In this document: piece by piece, positions 47,297 through 57,955 of the stretch
Layout of the letters: the number at the start of each line of letters is the position of its first letter
Position numbering within the stretch: the stretch's first letter is position 1
Origin: Ypsolopha sequella
Taxonomy: Eukaryota > Arthropoda > Insecta > Lepidoptera > Ypsolophidae
Direction: 5' to 3'
Assembly: GCA_934047225.1 (NCBI GenBank)
Contig: CAKOHE010000113.1
Location: 1-64,000 of the forward strand
DNA length: 64,000 nt
Translations under genes and position numbers: made by a program
Notes under the pieces: generated by a model
What the model saw: only the letters and a program-made list of their open reading frames with translations
Told to the model about the DNA's origin: nothing
Databases searched by the model: none

Positions 47297-50200
47297 CTAA
47301 ACCATCCGCTGCTCAGGCGCCCGTGTGTCACCTGCGCCGCTCTTTAGCATCGCGTCAGCAACAGCCATGTCACTGTTTCGCATAGCCATTTTTAAGTTAT
47401 ATTCACGGATTTTACCGGTCTCCGCTGACAGGGCGTTCAAGATGATGTGAACTATGGCGTCATTTTCGCGGCGAACTGTGTAGTACACACAGCTGCCGGT
47501 GTGTCTGGACACCGCCACGACCGCGTGATTGACGCTGCTGTGCAGCTGCAGGTTCTTTTTTGCAGTTCTTACGATAACCACTCTCTCCCACGTTAGTCCC
47601 TGAGCTTCATGGATTGTGTGGAGACGCGATCCTTGTTGCTTCCCGAACCCTAGACCTTTAAGGAGCTCCTTCTCGGCTTGGGTGTGGACAAGGTAGAGCG
47701 TGTTTGGCTCGTCTTTTGGGAGTCGCGTCTCTTCGTATGTTTCCAGTGTCAGGGACCGTGCTTGAGCCTTGGATGAGTATATGCCACTGTAGATCTCCCT
47801 TAGGGCATATGCTACATCCATGGGGTTTCGATGTGTGCACAGCAGTTGTTTCGTGATGTTTCTGTACGAGCTAGGAGTTTTGTACTTCATCGGGAAGAGG
47901 TTTTCTCTGTCGATGAAAGGTACTTGGTTCCGGTCACCCAGGAGAAGAGCCTTGCTGGCGCCGGTTATTCTTATCGCTAACACTATGGCTCCAAAATGGC
48001 TCATGAGAGCTTCATCGATTATCAATCGACCGCAGCTCTCGCCCTCGCCTAAGCCGTTAGCCAGTAGCGACGCCATTGTGCGCACCTTGAACTTTGCGGC
48101 TCTGCCAAGTTTAGGCTCCAGTTTTCCGCGGAGGTGTCTTGCTCCTTCCAGTGTGAGTGTCGTCACCAAGTCCCTTTCAGCGTCAAAGTTGTTTACTATG
48201 GAGGTTGTTTTGCCGCAGCCTGGTACCCCGTTTACCCAGTCCATTGTTAATGTCGACATTTGTGCAATAGCTTCGGTGGATTCAGAATCCCATCGCAATT
48301 TGCTTGCCATTTCCAGGATTCTTTCCTCCAGCATTATTCTCGTGCACTTAGCGACAATAACAATGGGATCGTTTGGTGGAGTGGTAAACACTGGTTTGCC
48401 TTTCCGGGTTGACTCGTCACTGTCAAGTTCCACAAAACCACCAGTACCATTGAACGCGACCATGTACTCTCCCGTCATGATTCCACCCAAAACTTGGGAG
48501 GTGGCGTTATTGTACACCGCCGCGTCGCACTCCTCGAGTTTAACATTAAGCAATCGCTCATTCCCCCGACGATAGGCTTGGAGGATTGACCGGCAGGTTT
48601 CTTGTTTTGAGACGATTGTGCCTTTGAGCATTGCCATGTACTCGAGAAGTGCGTTGGACAAGTGGTCCGATGGATCCACAGGTGTTACGAGTTCCGGAAG
48701 GTCGACCAGGCCCATGTTGGCCTTTGTTGGTGTTTTGCGGGTAGTTATTCCATCTTTTCCCGATGAAGGTGTGATTCTTGGAGAAGTGCCTGTGTGTGTG
48801 TGTTTGTGAATTTTGGATGCAATGTGTGTGAAACAACCGATTGCTGCCTTGGTCATGGACGCCAACACTCCCTCAGAATCCTCTGCACGACGCGTCGGCT
48901 GCCTCTCACCTGCTATTTTCTCTTGCAGCCTTTCCGAACCACTAAGCTCCGGGCTTACTATGGGGTGGCCCCAGCTGTCGATGGGGTTGGAAGTTCCATC
49001 GAGACGGTACGGTTTCAGGTGACTGAGGTTTTGGCCCCTGTCCTCGTAGACCACCATCTCGTGTTTACTTGAAGCTCTGACGATGCCCAAGTAATCTTCC
49101 GCTTCAGCTTTAATGTAAGCCACCACCATAGCATCCACACTGATTTTCTTAGGCGGTCCGTCAATGGCTGCTAGGCTGGAAAGCATCGAGCATGCCTGGG
49201 CGAATTCGGAGACTTCGTCGCCGGCTACGAATAGTGCTATTATTTTGTTGTTTGTTCGCACTATTCTGCAGCGGTGACCTGCTGCAGTGACTACTGCGAG
49301 TGCTTCGAATACCTTCCGCCTCATCGTTGCCTTGAAATTGCTCCCCTTCAGAAGGAGAGCTAGGCCAGGTGAGATTGTAACGGTGTTTTTTGCCATCGCG
49401 TTGCAAAAGCAGACTCCGAGTCTCTCGGTGCTGTCGTCCATGAACGTCGCTACCCCTTTGAGCCTTATGCCAGGGACACCTGCTTCACCGGAATTTAGAA
49501 GCTGGTACTCCGCTGGCATCGGGTAGTCTATCGGTTGTTGTGGTTGTTGTGTGAGTTGTGTTGGTTTTATGGGGGTTAAGTCAGGTGTTGAGTTCCTCTT
49601 GGCCGCGATTCGCATGGTGTTTTCTACGAATTCAAGGAAGAGCGTTATGTTGTCTTTATCTGCGATGATGTTCCGCAGTTCGGCTTTTTCCAGCTTGGTG
49701 TTCAGCCGGTATTCTAGTTCCATTCGGGCAATCGCGAAACGAGGGCAGTCCAGTAAGAGATGCCATATCGACTCACTAGTGTCAGGGTCGCATTCACAGC
49801 CGGGACTGCTTTTCAGCTGAAACCGGTGCAAATACTCCGCCATGCCCCCGTGTCCTGTCAAGGCTTGCACTTGTCTGTGTGTCAGTTTTGTTCTCCGGAC
49901 GATACGGAATGCTTCGTTCACGTCCGGAAAGAACACTTTGGTGACGGATCCAGTGCTGGAAGAGCTGTACCTATCTTGCCACTTGCGTACAGTTTCCTCT
50001 CTGATCTTTTTCTTGACGTAGGATACGGGGACTTCACTGTAGTCTGGGTCATCAGTTGACTGCAAGGCCGCCTGTTTGGCCAGTTCATCCGCTCTTTCGT
50101 TTCCGACTGTGCCGACATGCGCCCTGAGCCAAAAGAGCCGCACCTGCCGACCTTGTGCTCTGATTTCCGCTACGCACTCTCTGATGTTCTTAGTAAGGGG

Positions 50201-53200
50201 GTGTGATGACTTGGGATTTCCTAGCAGTTCGAGTGACGATCTTGAGTCACTCAAGATGTTTATTCGGTCACTCGCGCTATTTTTGGCCAAGTCGATCGCC
50301 CTGTGGAGTGCATAGAGCTCTGACTGGAAAACAGTGCACGCCGGGTCCAGGCTGAAGGTGTGAAAACTGGTCTCCGCTCCTTCCTCCCAACACGTGAGGG
50401 CTGCTCCAACTTTGCCCTCAATTTTGCTGCCATCAGTGAAAACTTGTGGTCCAGCAATGTCGTGGGAGTCTAGAGTTTCGGAGTCCATGTTTTCTAGGAG
50501 CTCATACTCAGTTGTTATGAGTTGTGAAGGATGTGGCTGTTCAAGGTAGCCCACCCTTTGCTCCATGTTCCTTCCTGGTGGCAGGTAGTCTACATTGATG
50601 CCTTTTTTGGCCATGTACAGACTCGCGGCTTCCTGTATTCTTAGGTCCAGGGGCAGAAGGCCCGAAAGAACTAGTGCCGACGTGAGCGAGACCGTTCTGT
50701 ACGCTTTGCAAATCTTTTGTGCAAATCCTCGTTGCAGTGCATCCAGACGATCTCTGATCATCTGGAGCTCCGTTGACCGGTGCCATGCACTTGCTGCGTA
50801 CATTACGATAGGCTCGACAACCGCTACGTATATCGTCCTGATAATTTCACCGTTGAGGCCCCATGCCACCTTCGCTGCGCGCGCTAGATGTTTGTATATT
50901 TCCGCGGCTTTTTTGCAGATTGCGGTCACGTGCGCTTTGAAGGTGAGTTTTCGGTCGATGATGAGACCAAGGAGTTTTATCTCGTTGACGAGTTCGAGTC
51001 TACTCCCTGACATATAGAGATGTGGTTCTTCGTACTTCAGTTTTTTAGTAATCAACATCGCCTTGGTCTTGTGTGCGGCGAAGTTGAGCTTGTTCTGAGT
51101 ACCCCACTCCACTATTGTCTCCAGTGTCGAGTTGACCCTTTCCTCCATGTCTGCAACCGATTGGCCGGTGAAAACCAGGACTACGTCATCCGCGAAAGCT
51201 TGCGAGTGTACTCCTTCCCCTTCCAGCTTATGCAATAGCGGGTCGAGGATGATGTTCCAAAAAGCTGGCCCTCCGATAGATCCTTGGACACAACCTTTGG
51301 TTGTTTTCCTCTCGCTTGTTGCTCTGGAATAATTGACCACTATTTTTCGGTCTTCTAGGTAGGAGCACACCATTGCATAGATGTTCCGCGGACACTTCCT
51401 TGAGGCTAGCTGGTGTTTTAAAGCCGGCCACCATGCGTTGTCGAAGGCCCCCTCTATGTCCAGTGAGATCATTAGAACTATCTTTTTGTTTTCAAGTTCT
51501 GATCTAACATGCTTAAGCAGGTCACAGAGGGCGTCCTCGGTTCCGCGCTGGGGCGTAAACCCGTACTGGTTTTGGTTAAGGGTGGGCTGTATGTGCCATT
51601 GCAGCCTGTTTACCATGAGTTTCTCGACGATTTTTCCAATTACTGGCAGCAGTCCGATGGGTCTGTATGACTTTGGGTGTGTGTAGTCATCTTTCCCATG
51701 CTTTCCGAGGATAATTACGTGCGCCATTTTCCACTGGGTGGGGAAATGTGCCAGCTCTAAGCATTTATTTGCTATAGCCATAAACATTTCCTTCCCGGTT
51801 TTGATGGCCATCGTACATATGTCTGCCGTCAGCCCGTCCGATCCTGGTGCCTTCTTTGGATTCAAGTCATGTAGTACTGAATCCAGTTCGGCTTCCGTGA
51901 AAGGTGGGTCATCTTTTGACAGACCGTCAGTATCCTCGGGTTTGGCGTTTGTCAGTTCTCGGAGATGTTTGTGGTAGGGTTGATCTGTCTGTGTAGAATC
52001 ATCAGGGTAGAACGTATCGGCCAGGAGATCGGCCGATTGTTCAGGGCTCAGTGTCTCGCCCTTGGCGTTCCTGAGAAGCGGGTCTTCTCGCCTCTTAGAT
52101 GTTCTCCTGATGACTCTATAGATCCCATCCCACATGCTCTCCTTTTCCTGCGTCGAGCAAAACTCTTTCCAGCTCTGGGTTTGGGCTTCGCTAGCCTTTT
52201 TCTCGTAGTTGAGTTTGGCTTCGAGGTACTCGTTTACGACGTGTTCCCGCCTGATGGGTGCAGCATTTCTGATCCTGCGCTTTCTGCGCGTGACCTCTTT
52301 TTTGAGGTCTGTCAGTTCTTTGGACCACCAGGGGGGTGCGGCTTTTCCTTTGTAGGCGCCTATTTTTGGAATTGCTTTGTCGCATGCTTCTTGAATGGCG
52401 TTCGTATATGCGACAAGCGTGGATTCCAGTTCCTTGATGTCCGAGATGGAGTTTACGTTTTCCAGGGAGATGTTTCTTTTGACTAGGCCGGATCTTAGTT
52501 GTGTTTGGAACTCTCGCCAGTTCGCCTTCTTGATGTTATACTTGCGAGTGGTGGTGGATTCTAGAGCCACCAGCTCTCTGTCCAGTCGCAAGGCGAAGGT
52601 GATGGCGTTGTGGTCAGACGTTGTGATGTCGCGGTCCACTTTCCAACTTTCGATCCTGCCCAGCAGGGATGTACTACACGCAGTAACGTCTACTATGCTG
52701 CTGTATAGTTTCCCTCCCCTGTAAGTCTCAAACGTGGGAGTGTCCCCTTTGTTGAGGATATGGAACTCCATTTCATCAAGGAATGCGCTGTAGGCCACTC
52801 CCCTAGGGTCGTCATGCTTGCTGCCCCACCAGAGGCTCCACGCGTTGACGTCCCCACCTATTAGGATGTTGTTCGTTTTAACTTTTTTGCACGTTTCTTC
52901 AACGCGCTTCAGATTTTCTTTTATGTCTTCGTTCCCCTCAAAGTACACCGATAGCACAGCCAGCTTTAGGCTGCCCGCCACCAGTGTCACTGCTGCCTCG
53001 GTCTCGGTCACCAACTGCGGGTCGTGAATTACCCGCAGTCGGTCCCCGAAAACGATGACAGCTGCCTTTACTGGTTTTGTGCGATTCAGGGTGCACTGGA
53101 TGATCTGAGTGCCGGGATAAGTGCTCATATTGCCGTTCCGCCCTACATAGGGTTCTTGTACTAGGGCAATAGAGACCCCGCTTCCCTTTGCAGCCCGGAT

Positions 53201-53323
53201 CAATTCCTCCGTTGCTAGCTTTTTGCGCTGCAGGTTTGCCTGAACGATTAGCAGCCTGCTCGCGATAGTACTTTGGGGGGGTGAGGTGGGTGTCGTGTCG
53301 TTGCCCTTAGCAGTAGCTGACAC
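47297..53323 (-). CDS. LINE F ORF2: endonuclease, RT, RNase H, zinc motif, unknown domain, SF1 helicase
   Basis: 2,008 codons, no stops. The endonuclease has QANLQRKKLATEEL, VQEPYVG, GGDVNAWSLWWGS and SDHNAI. RT has NPKKAPGSDG, SLDIEGAFDNAWW and FADDVV. RNase H has FTDGSKIEGK, FQSELYAL, SDSRSSLELL and NERADELAK. The zinc motif is CECDPDTSESIWHLLLDC. The unknown domain runs GVPGIRLKGVATFMDDS to VVYEDRGQNLSHLKPYRL. The helicase has GVPGCGKTT, IIDEAL, GDRNQVPF, CTHRNPMDV, TIHEAQGLT and VAVSRHT. Helicase motifs are as conserved against C and D as RT motifs, which argues for selection. The nominal start is GTG at 53323 inside the end of ORF1; there is no early AUG. Confidence 0.95.
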   Translation of the reverse strand: MSATAKGNDTTPTSPPQSTIASRLLIVQANLQRKKLATEELIRAAKGSGVSIALVQEPYVGRNGNMSTYPGTQIIQCTLNRTKPVKAAVIVFGDRLRVIHDPQLVTETEAAVTLVAGSLKLAVLSVYFEGNEDIKENLKRVEETCKKVKTNNILIGGDVNAWSLWWGSKHDDPRGVAYSAFLDEMEFHILNKGDTPTFETYRGGKLYSSIVDVTACSTSLLGRIESWKVDRDITTSDHNAITFALRLDRELVALESTTTRKYNIKKANWREFQTQLRSGLVKRNISLENVNSISDIKELESTLVAYTNAIQEACDKAIPKIGAYKGKAAPPWWSKELTDLKKEVTRRKRRIRNAAPIRREHVVNEYLEAKLNYEKKASEAQTQSWKEFCSTQEKESMWDGIYRVIRRTSKRREDPLLRNAKGETLSPEQSADLLADTFYPDDSTQTDQPYHKHLRELTNAKPEDTDGLSKDDPPFTEAELDSVLHDLNPKKAPGSDGLTADICTMAIKTGKEMFMAIANKCLELAHFPTQWKMAHVIILGKHGKDDYTHPKSYRPIGLLPVIGKIVEKLMVNRLQWHIQPTLNQNQYGFTPQRGTEDALCDLLKHVRSELENKKIVLMISLDIEGAFDNAWWPALKHQLASRKCPRNIYAMVCSYLEDRKIVVNYSRATSERKTTKGCVQGSIGGPAFWNIILDPLLHKLEGEGVHSQAFADDVVLVFTGQSVADMEERVNSTLETIVEWGTQNKLNFAAHKTKAMLITKKLKYEEPHLYMSGSRLELVNEIKLLGLIIDRKLTFKAHVTAICKKAAEIYKHLARAAKVAWGLNGEIIRTIYVAVVEPIVMYAASAWHRSTELQMIRDRLDALQRGFAQKICKAYRTVSLTSALVLSGLLPLDLRIQEAASLYMAKKGINVDYLPPGRNMEQRVGYLEQPHPSQLITTEYELLENMDSETLDSHDIAGPQVFTDGSKIEGKVGAALTCWEEGAETSFHTFSLDPACTVFQSELYALHRAIDLAKNSASDRINILSDSRSSLELLGNPKSSHPLTKNIRECVAEIRAQGRQVRLFWLRAHVGTVGNERADELAKQAALQSTDDPDYSEVPVSYVKKKIREETVRKWQDRYSSSSTGSVTKVFFPDVNEAFRIVRRTKLTHRQVQALTGHGGMAEYLHRFQLKSSPGCECDPDTSESIWHLLLDCPRFAIARMELEYRLNTKLEKAELRNIIADKDNITLFLEFVENTMRIAAKRNSTPDLTPIKPTQLTQQPQQPIDYPMPAEYQLLNSGEAGVPGIRLKGVATFMDDSTERLGVCFCNAMAKNTVTISPGLALLLKGSNFKATMRRKVFEALAVVTAAGHRCRIVRTNNKIIALFVAGDEVSEFAQACSMLSSLAAIDGPPKKISVDAMVVAYIKAEAEDYLGIVRASSKHEMVVYEDRGQNLSHLKPYRLDGTSNPIDSWGHPIVSPELSGSERLQEKIAGERQPTRRAEDSEGVLASMTKAAIGCFTHIASKIHKHTHTGTSPRITPSSGKDGITTRKTPTKANMGLVDLPELVTPVDPSDHLSNALLEYMAMLKGTIVSKQETCRSILQAYRRGNERLLNVKLEECDAAVYNNATSQVLGGIMTGEYMVAFNGTGGFVELDSDESTRKGKPVFTTPPNDPIVIVAKCTRIMLEERILEMASKLRWDSESTEAIAQMSTLTMDWVNGVPGCGKTTSIVNNFDAERDLVTTLTLEGARHLRGKLEPKLGRAAKFKVRTMASLLANGLGEGESCGRLIIDEALMSHFGAIVLAIRITGASKALLLGDRNQVPFIDRENLFPMKYKTPSSYRNITKQLLCTHRNPMDVAYALREIYSGIYSSKAQARSLTLETYEETRLPKDEPNTLYLVHTQAEKELLKGLGFGKQQGSRLHTIHEAQGLTWERVVIVRTAKKNLQLHSSVNHAVVAVSRHTGSCVYYTVRRENDAIVHIILNALSAETGKIREYNLKMAMRNSDMAVADAMLKSGAGDTRAPEQRMV

Positions 53324-55349
53324 GCGAGCGTGCTATAGCATCCATTTTTTGTCTTTCTGGACACTCTGGGTCGTACGCTGCGTGTGCTGTGGATGAATGG
53401 GAATGGGTTTGCTCGCAGTTTTTGCAGTGTGGAGGTCTGTCCTCCAATCTGCTGCGACATTTCACCCAGGAGTGAGTCCCTCCGCAGTACGCGCAGAGGT
53501 CCTCTTTCTCCCGGCAGAGACCTTTGGTATGCCCATAACCCAGGCATCTGGAGCACTGTATAAGGGGCGACTGGTCTTCGACTGGACTCCGCGAAAGGCC
53601 GATGTAGACCTTTTCGGCCTTCATGAGCCTTCCGTACAGTACGGGCGAGACCTCGAAGACGGTGTGGCACTGAAGCGCGTTTCGAGCTTTTTTCCTGTAT
53701 TTAACTCGGAGAAGATCGTCATTTTTGTTCAGGGCCGTGAACAGATGGTTGTTTTGGGCTCGGAAGTGTTGGACGATCTCTTCGTCGTTTTGGTAGGCGA
53801 GGACGTTTCTGACAATGACTAAGGGGTTATTTTTTCTAGCTTCCTCCACCTTAAGGGTGTTGTCTGCTCGCATTTGTGATCTGACTAGTTCCAGGTCTTC
53901 TTTGCTGCTGCAAGTCAAGACCACTTTCCTGTTTCTCGCCTTCCTTACCCTGTCCACTCTGGCGCCGGTCTTGCTCATGTCTAGCGCATTGATGATTGTC
54001 TTGATGACGTTATCCCCTGTCTTAGAGGTATCCGTCGATGAGACAATCACCGTGTGGTTCGGTTTCGGTGAAGGTGGAGTAGGCAGTGTGGCTGGCTTCT
54101 TTTCTGGCTTGCGCTTTCGCTGTACAACAGTCCATCCGTCAGCTTTAGAAAGCTCAGCCTCGAGGTTTGCCTGTGGTGGTGGCGTGCGTGGCGTGCGTGA
54201 CTGTTGCTCGCGCATGGTCTTCAGCTCAGATGTGACAGCTTCGAGCCTTTCATTGAGCGGTTCGAAGTGCTCAGCGAGTTCCGAATGTGTGGGAGGTGTT
54301 TCGGTGGTGGAGAGGGCGTCTTGTAGCGTGGTTTTTATGTATATGTGTAATTGCGTGATTGTGTCCCTCACATCCCTGACCTCTTGTTCTAAGCGTTCGA
54401 CCTGGGGCTGTGAGGTTTGAATGTGTGTTGCAGTGTTTTCATCCTTCGTCACCATTTCTGCATGTTTCTTATCTGCTTCCCTTCTCATGGAGTCCAGTTG
54501 CCTGGAGAGCTGCTCTATACTTGTGGAGATCTTTGTGCTATCATCCTTAAGAGAGCTTTCCAGATGACCGGGCCCCATGGCTGTGAGTTGGTTTACGGAA
54601 TAGGATAAGTCCTGCATCGCTTTAGTAATGGTAACGAGGTAATTCCCGTTATCTTTAATTTGTTGGTGGGGTTCCCGCGTTTCAAAAGTTAGCCAGTCCC
54701 TGATGGTTTTTGTCTCCTGCAAACTTTGGCCAATGTCCTCAATGGCCTTTTGTACGTTGACGGTGAGCTGCGTTGTTATTTCTCCTATTTGTTTTGAGTG
54801 GGCACGCTCCGCTCTGATAAGCTCCCGAGCGTGCTCGCTCCTTTCCTTCTCCAGATTGTACTTGTGTCTCGATCTGGAGTCGGAGAGGGACAACACCGTC
54901 TCATACAGCGTCTGCAGGCTTTCGACGGCCGTTTGTTTGTACTCACTCTTGAGGTTTTTGGCTGACTCTAACGCCTCCTTCCCCTTGAGGAACATTTCGT
55001 TGGCTAACTTATTAGCCGCGTCCATGTGGACCCCCCTTTGCAGGTTCCTGCTCGTGGTGTTGATTAGGCTGAGTCTTCTTTGTGGTGACGTGGAAGACTC
55101 CCTTTCTGAATCAATCGGCCGTGGCGGTGAAAAATCGGCTTTGGTACTTGCAGGATCCGTCAGAGTCGGCGATCCGCTTCGCTCCGAGGCAGTGGAGACC
55201 GGTGATCCGTCTGTCCGTTGTGCGTTTTTGGTTAGGACCTTGTCTCGAAGTGAGCGGGTTGGCCGTGCGGGGGGAACCTTAGCAGAGGATGGCGCGGCGT
55301 CCGTGGATTTTGTTGGGAGTTTGGCAGGGTTTTGTTGTTTGGAAGACAT
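53307..55349 (-). CDS. LINE F ORF1: Gag-like RNA-binding protein
   Basis: 680 aa from the ATG at 55347-55349, which aligns with the starts of C and D; the longer open frame to 55400 reads into the inserted LTR. It has a basic, Ser/Thr/Pro-rich N-terminus, probable coiled-coil (SRHKYNLEKERSEHARELIR), a conserved globular region (NHTVIVSSTDTSKTGDNVIK), and zinc knuckles CSRCLGYGHTKGLC, CAYCGGTHSWVKC and CKNCEQTHSHSSTAH, ending SRVSYC. The BEL insertion lies 10 bp upstream, so any transcript must cross or start in that LTR. Confidence 0.93.
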   Translation of the reverse strand: MSSKQQNPAKLPTKSTDAAPSSAKVPPARPTRSLRDKVLTKNAQRTDGSPVSTASERSGSPTLTDPASTKADFSPPRPIDSERESSTSPQRRLSLINTTSRNLQRGVHMDAANKLANEMFLKGKEALESAKNLKSEYKQTAVESLQTLYETVLSLSDSRSRHKYNLEKERSEHARELIRAERAHSKQIGEITTQLTVNVQKAIEDIGQSLQETKTIRDWLTFETREPHQQIKDNGNYLVTITKAMQDLSYSVNQLTAMGPGHLESSLKDDSTKISTSIEQLSRQLDSMRREADKKHAEMVTKDENTATHIQTSQPQVERLEQEVRDVRDTITQLHIYIKTTLQDALSTTETPPTHSELAEHFEPLNERLEAVTSELKTMREQQSRTPRTPPPQANLEAELSKADGWTVVQRKRKPEKKPATLPTPPSPKPNHTVIVSSTDTSKTGDNVIKTIINALDMSKTGARVDRVRKARNRKVVLTCSSKEDLELVRSQMRADNTLKVEEARKNNPLVIVRNVLAYQNDEEIVQHFRAQNNHLFTALNKNDDLLRVKYRKKARNALQCHTVFEVSPVLYGRLMKAEKVYIGLSRSPVEDQSPLIQCSRCLGYGHTKGLCREKEDLCAYCGGTHSWVKCRSRLEDRPPHCKNCEQTHSHSSTAHAAYDPECPERQKMDAIARSRVSYC

Positions 55350-55359
55350 TTTAATATAC

Positions 55360-56043
55360 TGTTTGATATAAACGCTCGTTGCTACCAGAAATTGTAGCAT
55401 ATAAAAAGTAGTAATACTGACTAGTGACGGGCATCGACGTCACTGGTGCGAGGATTCCATAACCACGCTCAGACACCACTAATTGTATGCTAAAGGGCGA
55501 TACTTGCAGCTGGAGCAGGGGCCCATAGCTGTCCCAGATTTATAGTATACAAGTATCTTATGATCTAATATTTAATATAAAATGTCCTACCAGACAGTTG
55601 TATGATGACCTCATCAAGTAGTCCTCGCACGAAGACCCTTCGCTGCGGAGACCAAGGCGTGTCGGTGCCGTGACACGTAGATCACCTTCCACGATGAATC
55701 TAAACACAACCCTCCTACCCCGGGATGCATCCGAACCCAGAAATAGTAATTAACAAGTCCACTTGTCGCACACCGCGTGGATATAGGTTATTTCACACAC
55801 ACAGGAAATACACTCAAAAGTGGCCTTCACGCCAAAATATCTTCAGCCCTTGATCGAATACTGTTTCTTACGATGTCCGCACCGATTTCCCTTGGGTTAA
55901 GCCCTTAATAACACATATTAAAATCGTCCGCGATCTATACCAAGAAAATTCCACGTCCCTCGTTTTTGACAGCTCCAAGTCCATAGACAAAATATATAGA
56001 CCATTGATGGATGCGTTCCGAAATATACATTTTATTCTGAACA
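55360..56043 (-). repeat. BEL/Pao 3' LTR
   Basis: A 684-bp direct repeat of 60087-60770 with TG...CA-type ends. The purine-rich AGAGCGGGGGAC on the sense strand just inside it is the probable polypurine tract. It lies immediately upstream of LINE F ORF1, in the same orientation. Confidence 0.95.
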
Positions 56044-56240
56044 GTCCCCCGCTCTGGGCTGAGCAATCAGTCCACTAGCTCATACAACCGGGAGACGGGA
56101 GAGAGTTGTCATGGCTCGTCACAAAATCGAACCTTCGACCAACACCTCTGCGACGCGTGGAGTTCCGTCTCCGCCAAAACAACTTTAATTTACGGCCCCG
56201 GCGCCAAACAAGGATAGCAAGTTCATATCCTTCCAAAGAA

Positions 56241-56687
56241 TTAAATTTCCTTCCCTAGGATGCTCAGTCCTGTCTGACCACAGAGAGGACGAGAGTTGAG
56301 GACCGCTTCCACTTTACAATATACAGTGGTAAGCTCCTCAAAAATTAGGACAGTTTCCCCAATAACGCAGCGGAGGTGGGTCTTCGCCGACTTGACGGCA
56401 GCTTCAAAAAATTCGCTCCCCAGTGAGGGCAATTTGGGGGACTGTACCGCCAAGTTACCCCTTTCCGGGCGAAGATTTAACTTAAACTAGCATAGTTATT
56501 TACAAAACAAAAAATTATCAATATCTTTTAGATAGTTAGCAGTACCTTTGTAGTTTGTGCCATTGTCGGAGCGAATAAGTGAAGGTAAATCCTTACGCGA
56601 CACGAAACGATCCAACGCGGCGACGAAGGCCTCCGTAGTCAAAGCTGATACCACTGCCAAGTGAACGGCCTTGGTGGCCAAGCACAC
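56241..56687 (-). pseudogene. BEL/Pao integrase remnants
   Basis: Two short frames in sense order. The first (56496-56687) has ATKAVHLAVVSALTTEAFVA, RFVSRKDLPSLIRSDNGTN and a GTANYL segment, the integrase core as found in BEL/Pao. The second (56241-56453) has FFEAAVKSAKTHLRCVIGE and FEELTTVYCKVEAVLNSRPL, the region after the core with its glutamate. They are in different frames with a gap between them. The zinc-binding part and everything before it are lost. Confidence 0.85.
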
Positions 56688-57955
56688 AAATACACAAGGT
56701 ACGCTTTCACAACCCGAGCGTTGCGATTGCTAAAAACCCCCGTGCGCTTTACGTATGTGTCAATCCGACACCAACAAATTTATCAAAGGTCCGTCCTTGT
56801 GTAGAAGCAAAGGATGAAGACTTCCGTATGGCAGGTCAGCTCTCTAAAATCAGCCTCCGAAACGCAGAAGTCCTTCATAATCCGTGAAAGGATTCAAACG
56901 AGCAACCGCTCACTTCAGCCTGGCGTGATCCTCGCGCAGAACTCGAAGTCTAAACTTGATGAGGTCCGCCTGAAGTACACGAACCCAATGTACCAATGCG
57001 CTCCAACGCTCCTCTGCACTCATGGCTGGGGACAAAATATATGAATTTCATTGACTGGTTGGTATTTCAACATAATACCACCATCATATTGGGATCCTCC
57101 AAATCTGCAAACAGTATATGTTCATTTGAAAGCCATTTCCTAAGTTCGAACATAATAATCCAAGTATCGAATCAAATATCGAATATCCAAAATTGTGGAT
57201 ACCTCCACCAATGAAGAAGAACCCACAGTCTTTTAAAACCAAATAGGATCCATCCTAACAAATCCGCGCCCAGGAAAACATCGACTGGGGCCGGATGACA
57301 AAACGTGGGTCTGCCAGATGCAGACCTGACGTGCATGAGATTATGGACGGAGGAAGGTCCAAAGAAGGCTGCCAGCCGACAATATTGTCTATAACCATGG
57401 CTGCAGCCGCTGTTTCAACTCCAGTCCACCAATACCTAGGAGCGGCACCGACGAAACCTCCAGGTTCAAAACCAATCGGTGCGCCACTTGACTTTCCGAG
57501 TCGTGGAGGGCCCTTACCCTAACTCAATCCCCCCTGGGGCCCTAGACGCGAGCCATCACGGTAGGCAACAGAACCGTCCGCGGTTCCGTACTCATGGCTT
57601 GAACAAGCTAGTTACAGGCTACCCCACCTGTGGAGTGCAAGACCAGTCCACTGGTAATAATACGGCTGGCGCGTGCACATTCCCACCCTGGGGGGAGCGT
57701 AGCCTCCAACTCTCCCTGAGTACGGCGGGTGGTACTCTAACCGCGGGTACTCGCGGTACGGCGGTGAGTAACCCCGTGACTCCGTCTGAGCACGGTGCTC
57801 CATGCCAGCTGGCACCAAAACCGGCGCGGGGAGGGGGGGCCTGGCCCTTGCCAACTCCAATTGGCCCCCGCCCGTAGGGGCCCAATTCACAACATGGCCA
57901 TATGTGTGATAGCCCGTAGGCAAGCCCCCTACGGGTCCACGCGCAGATACATAAC
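56688..57955 (-). other. BEL/Pao internal region with no recognisable domain
   Basis: About 1.27 kb where protease, RT and RNase H should lie; a full BEL pol needs several kilobases. Only short frames exist, some proline/glycine-rich near 57600-57955. I find no DTG-type protease or YVDD-type RT motif. This is probably the joint of a large internal deletion plus 3' gag-linked sequence. Confidence 0.55.
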
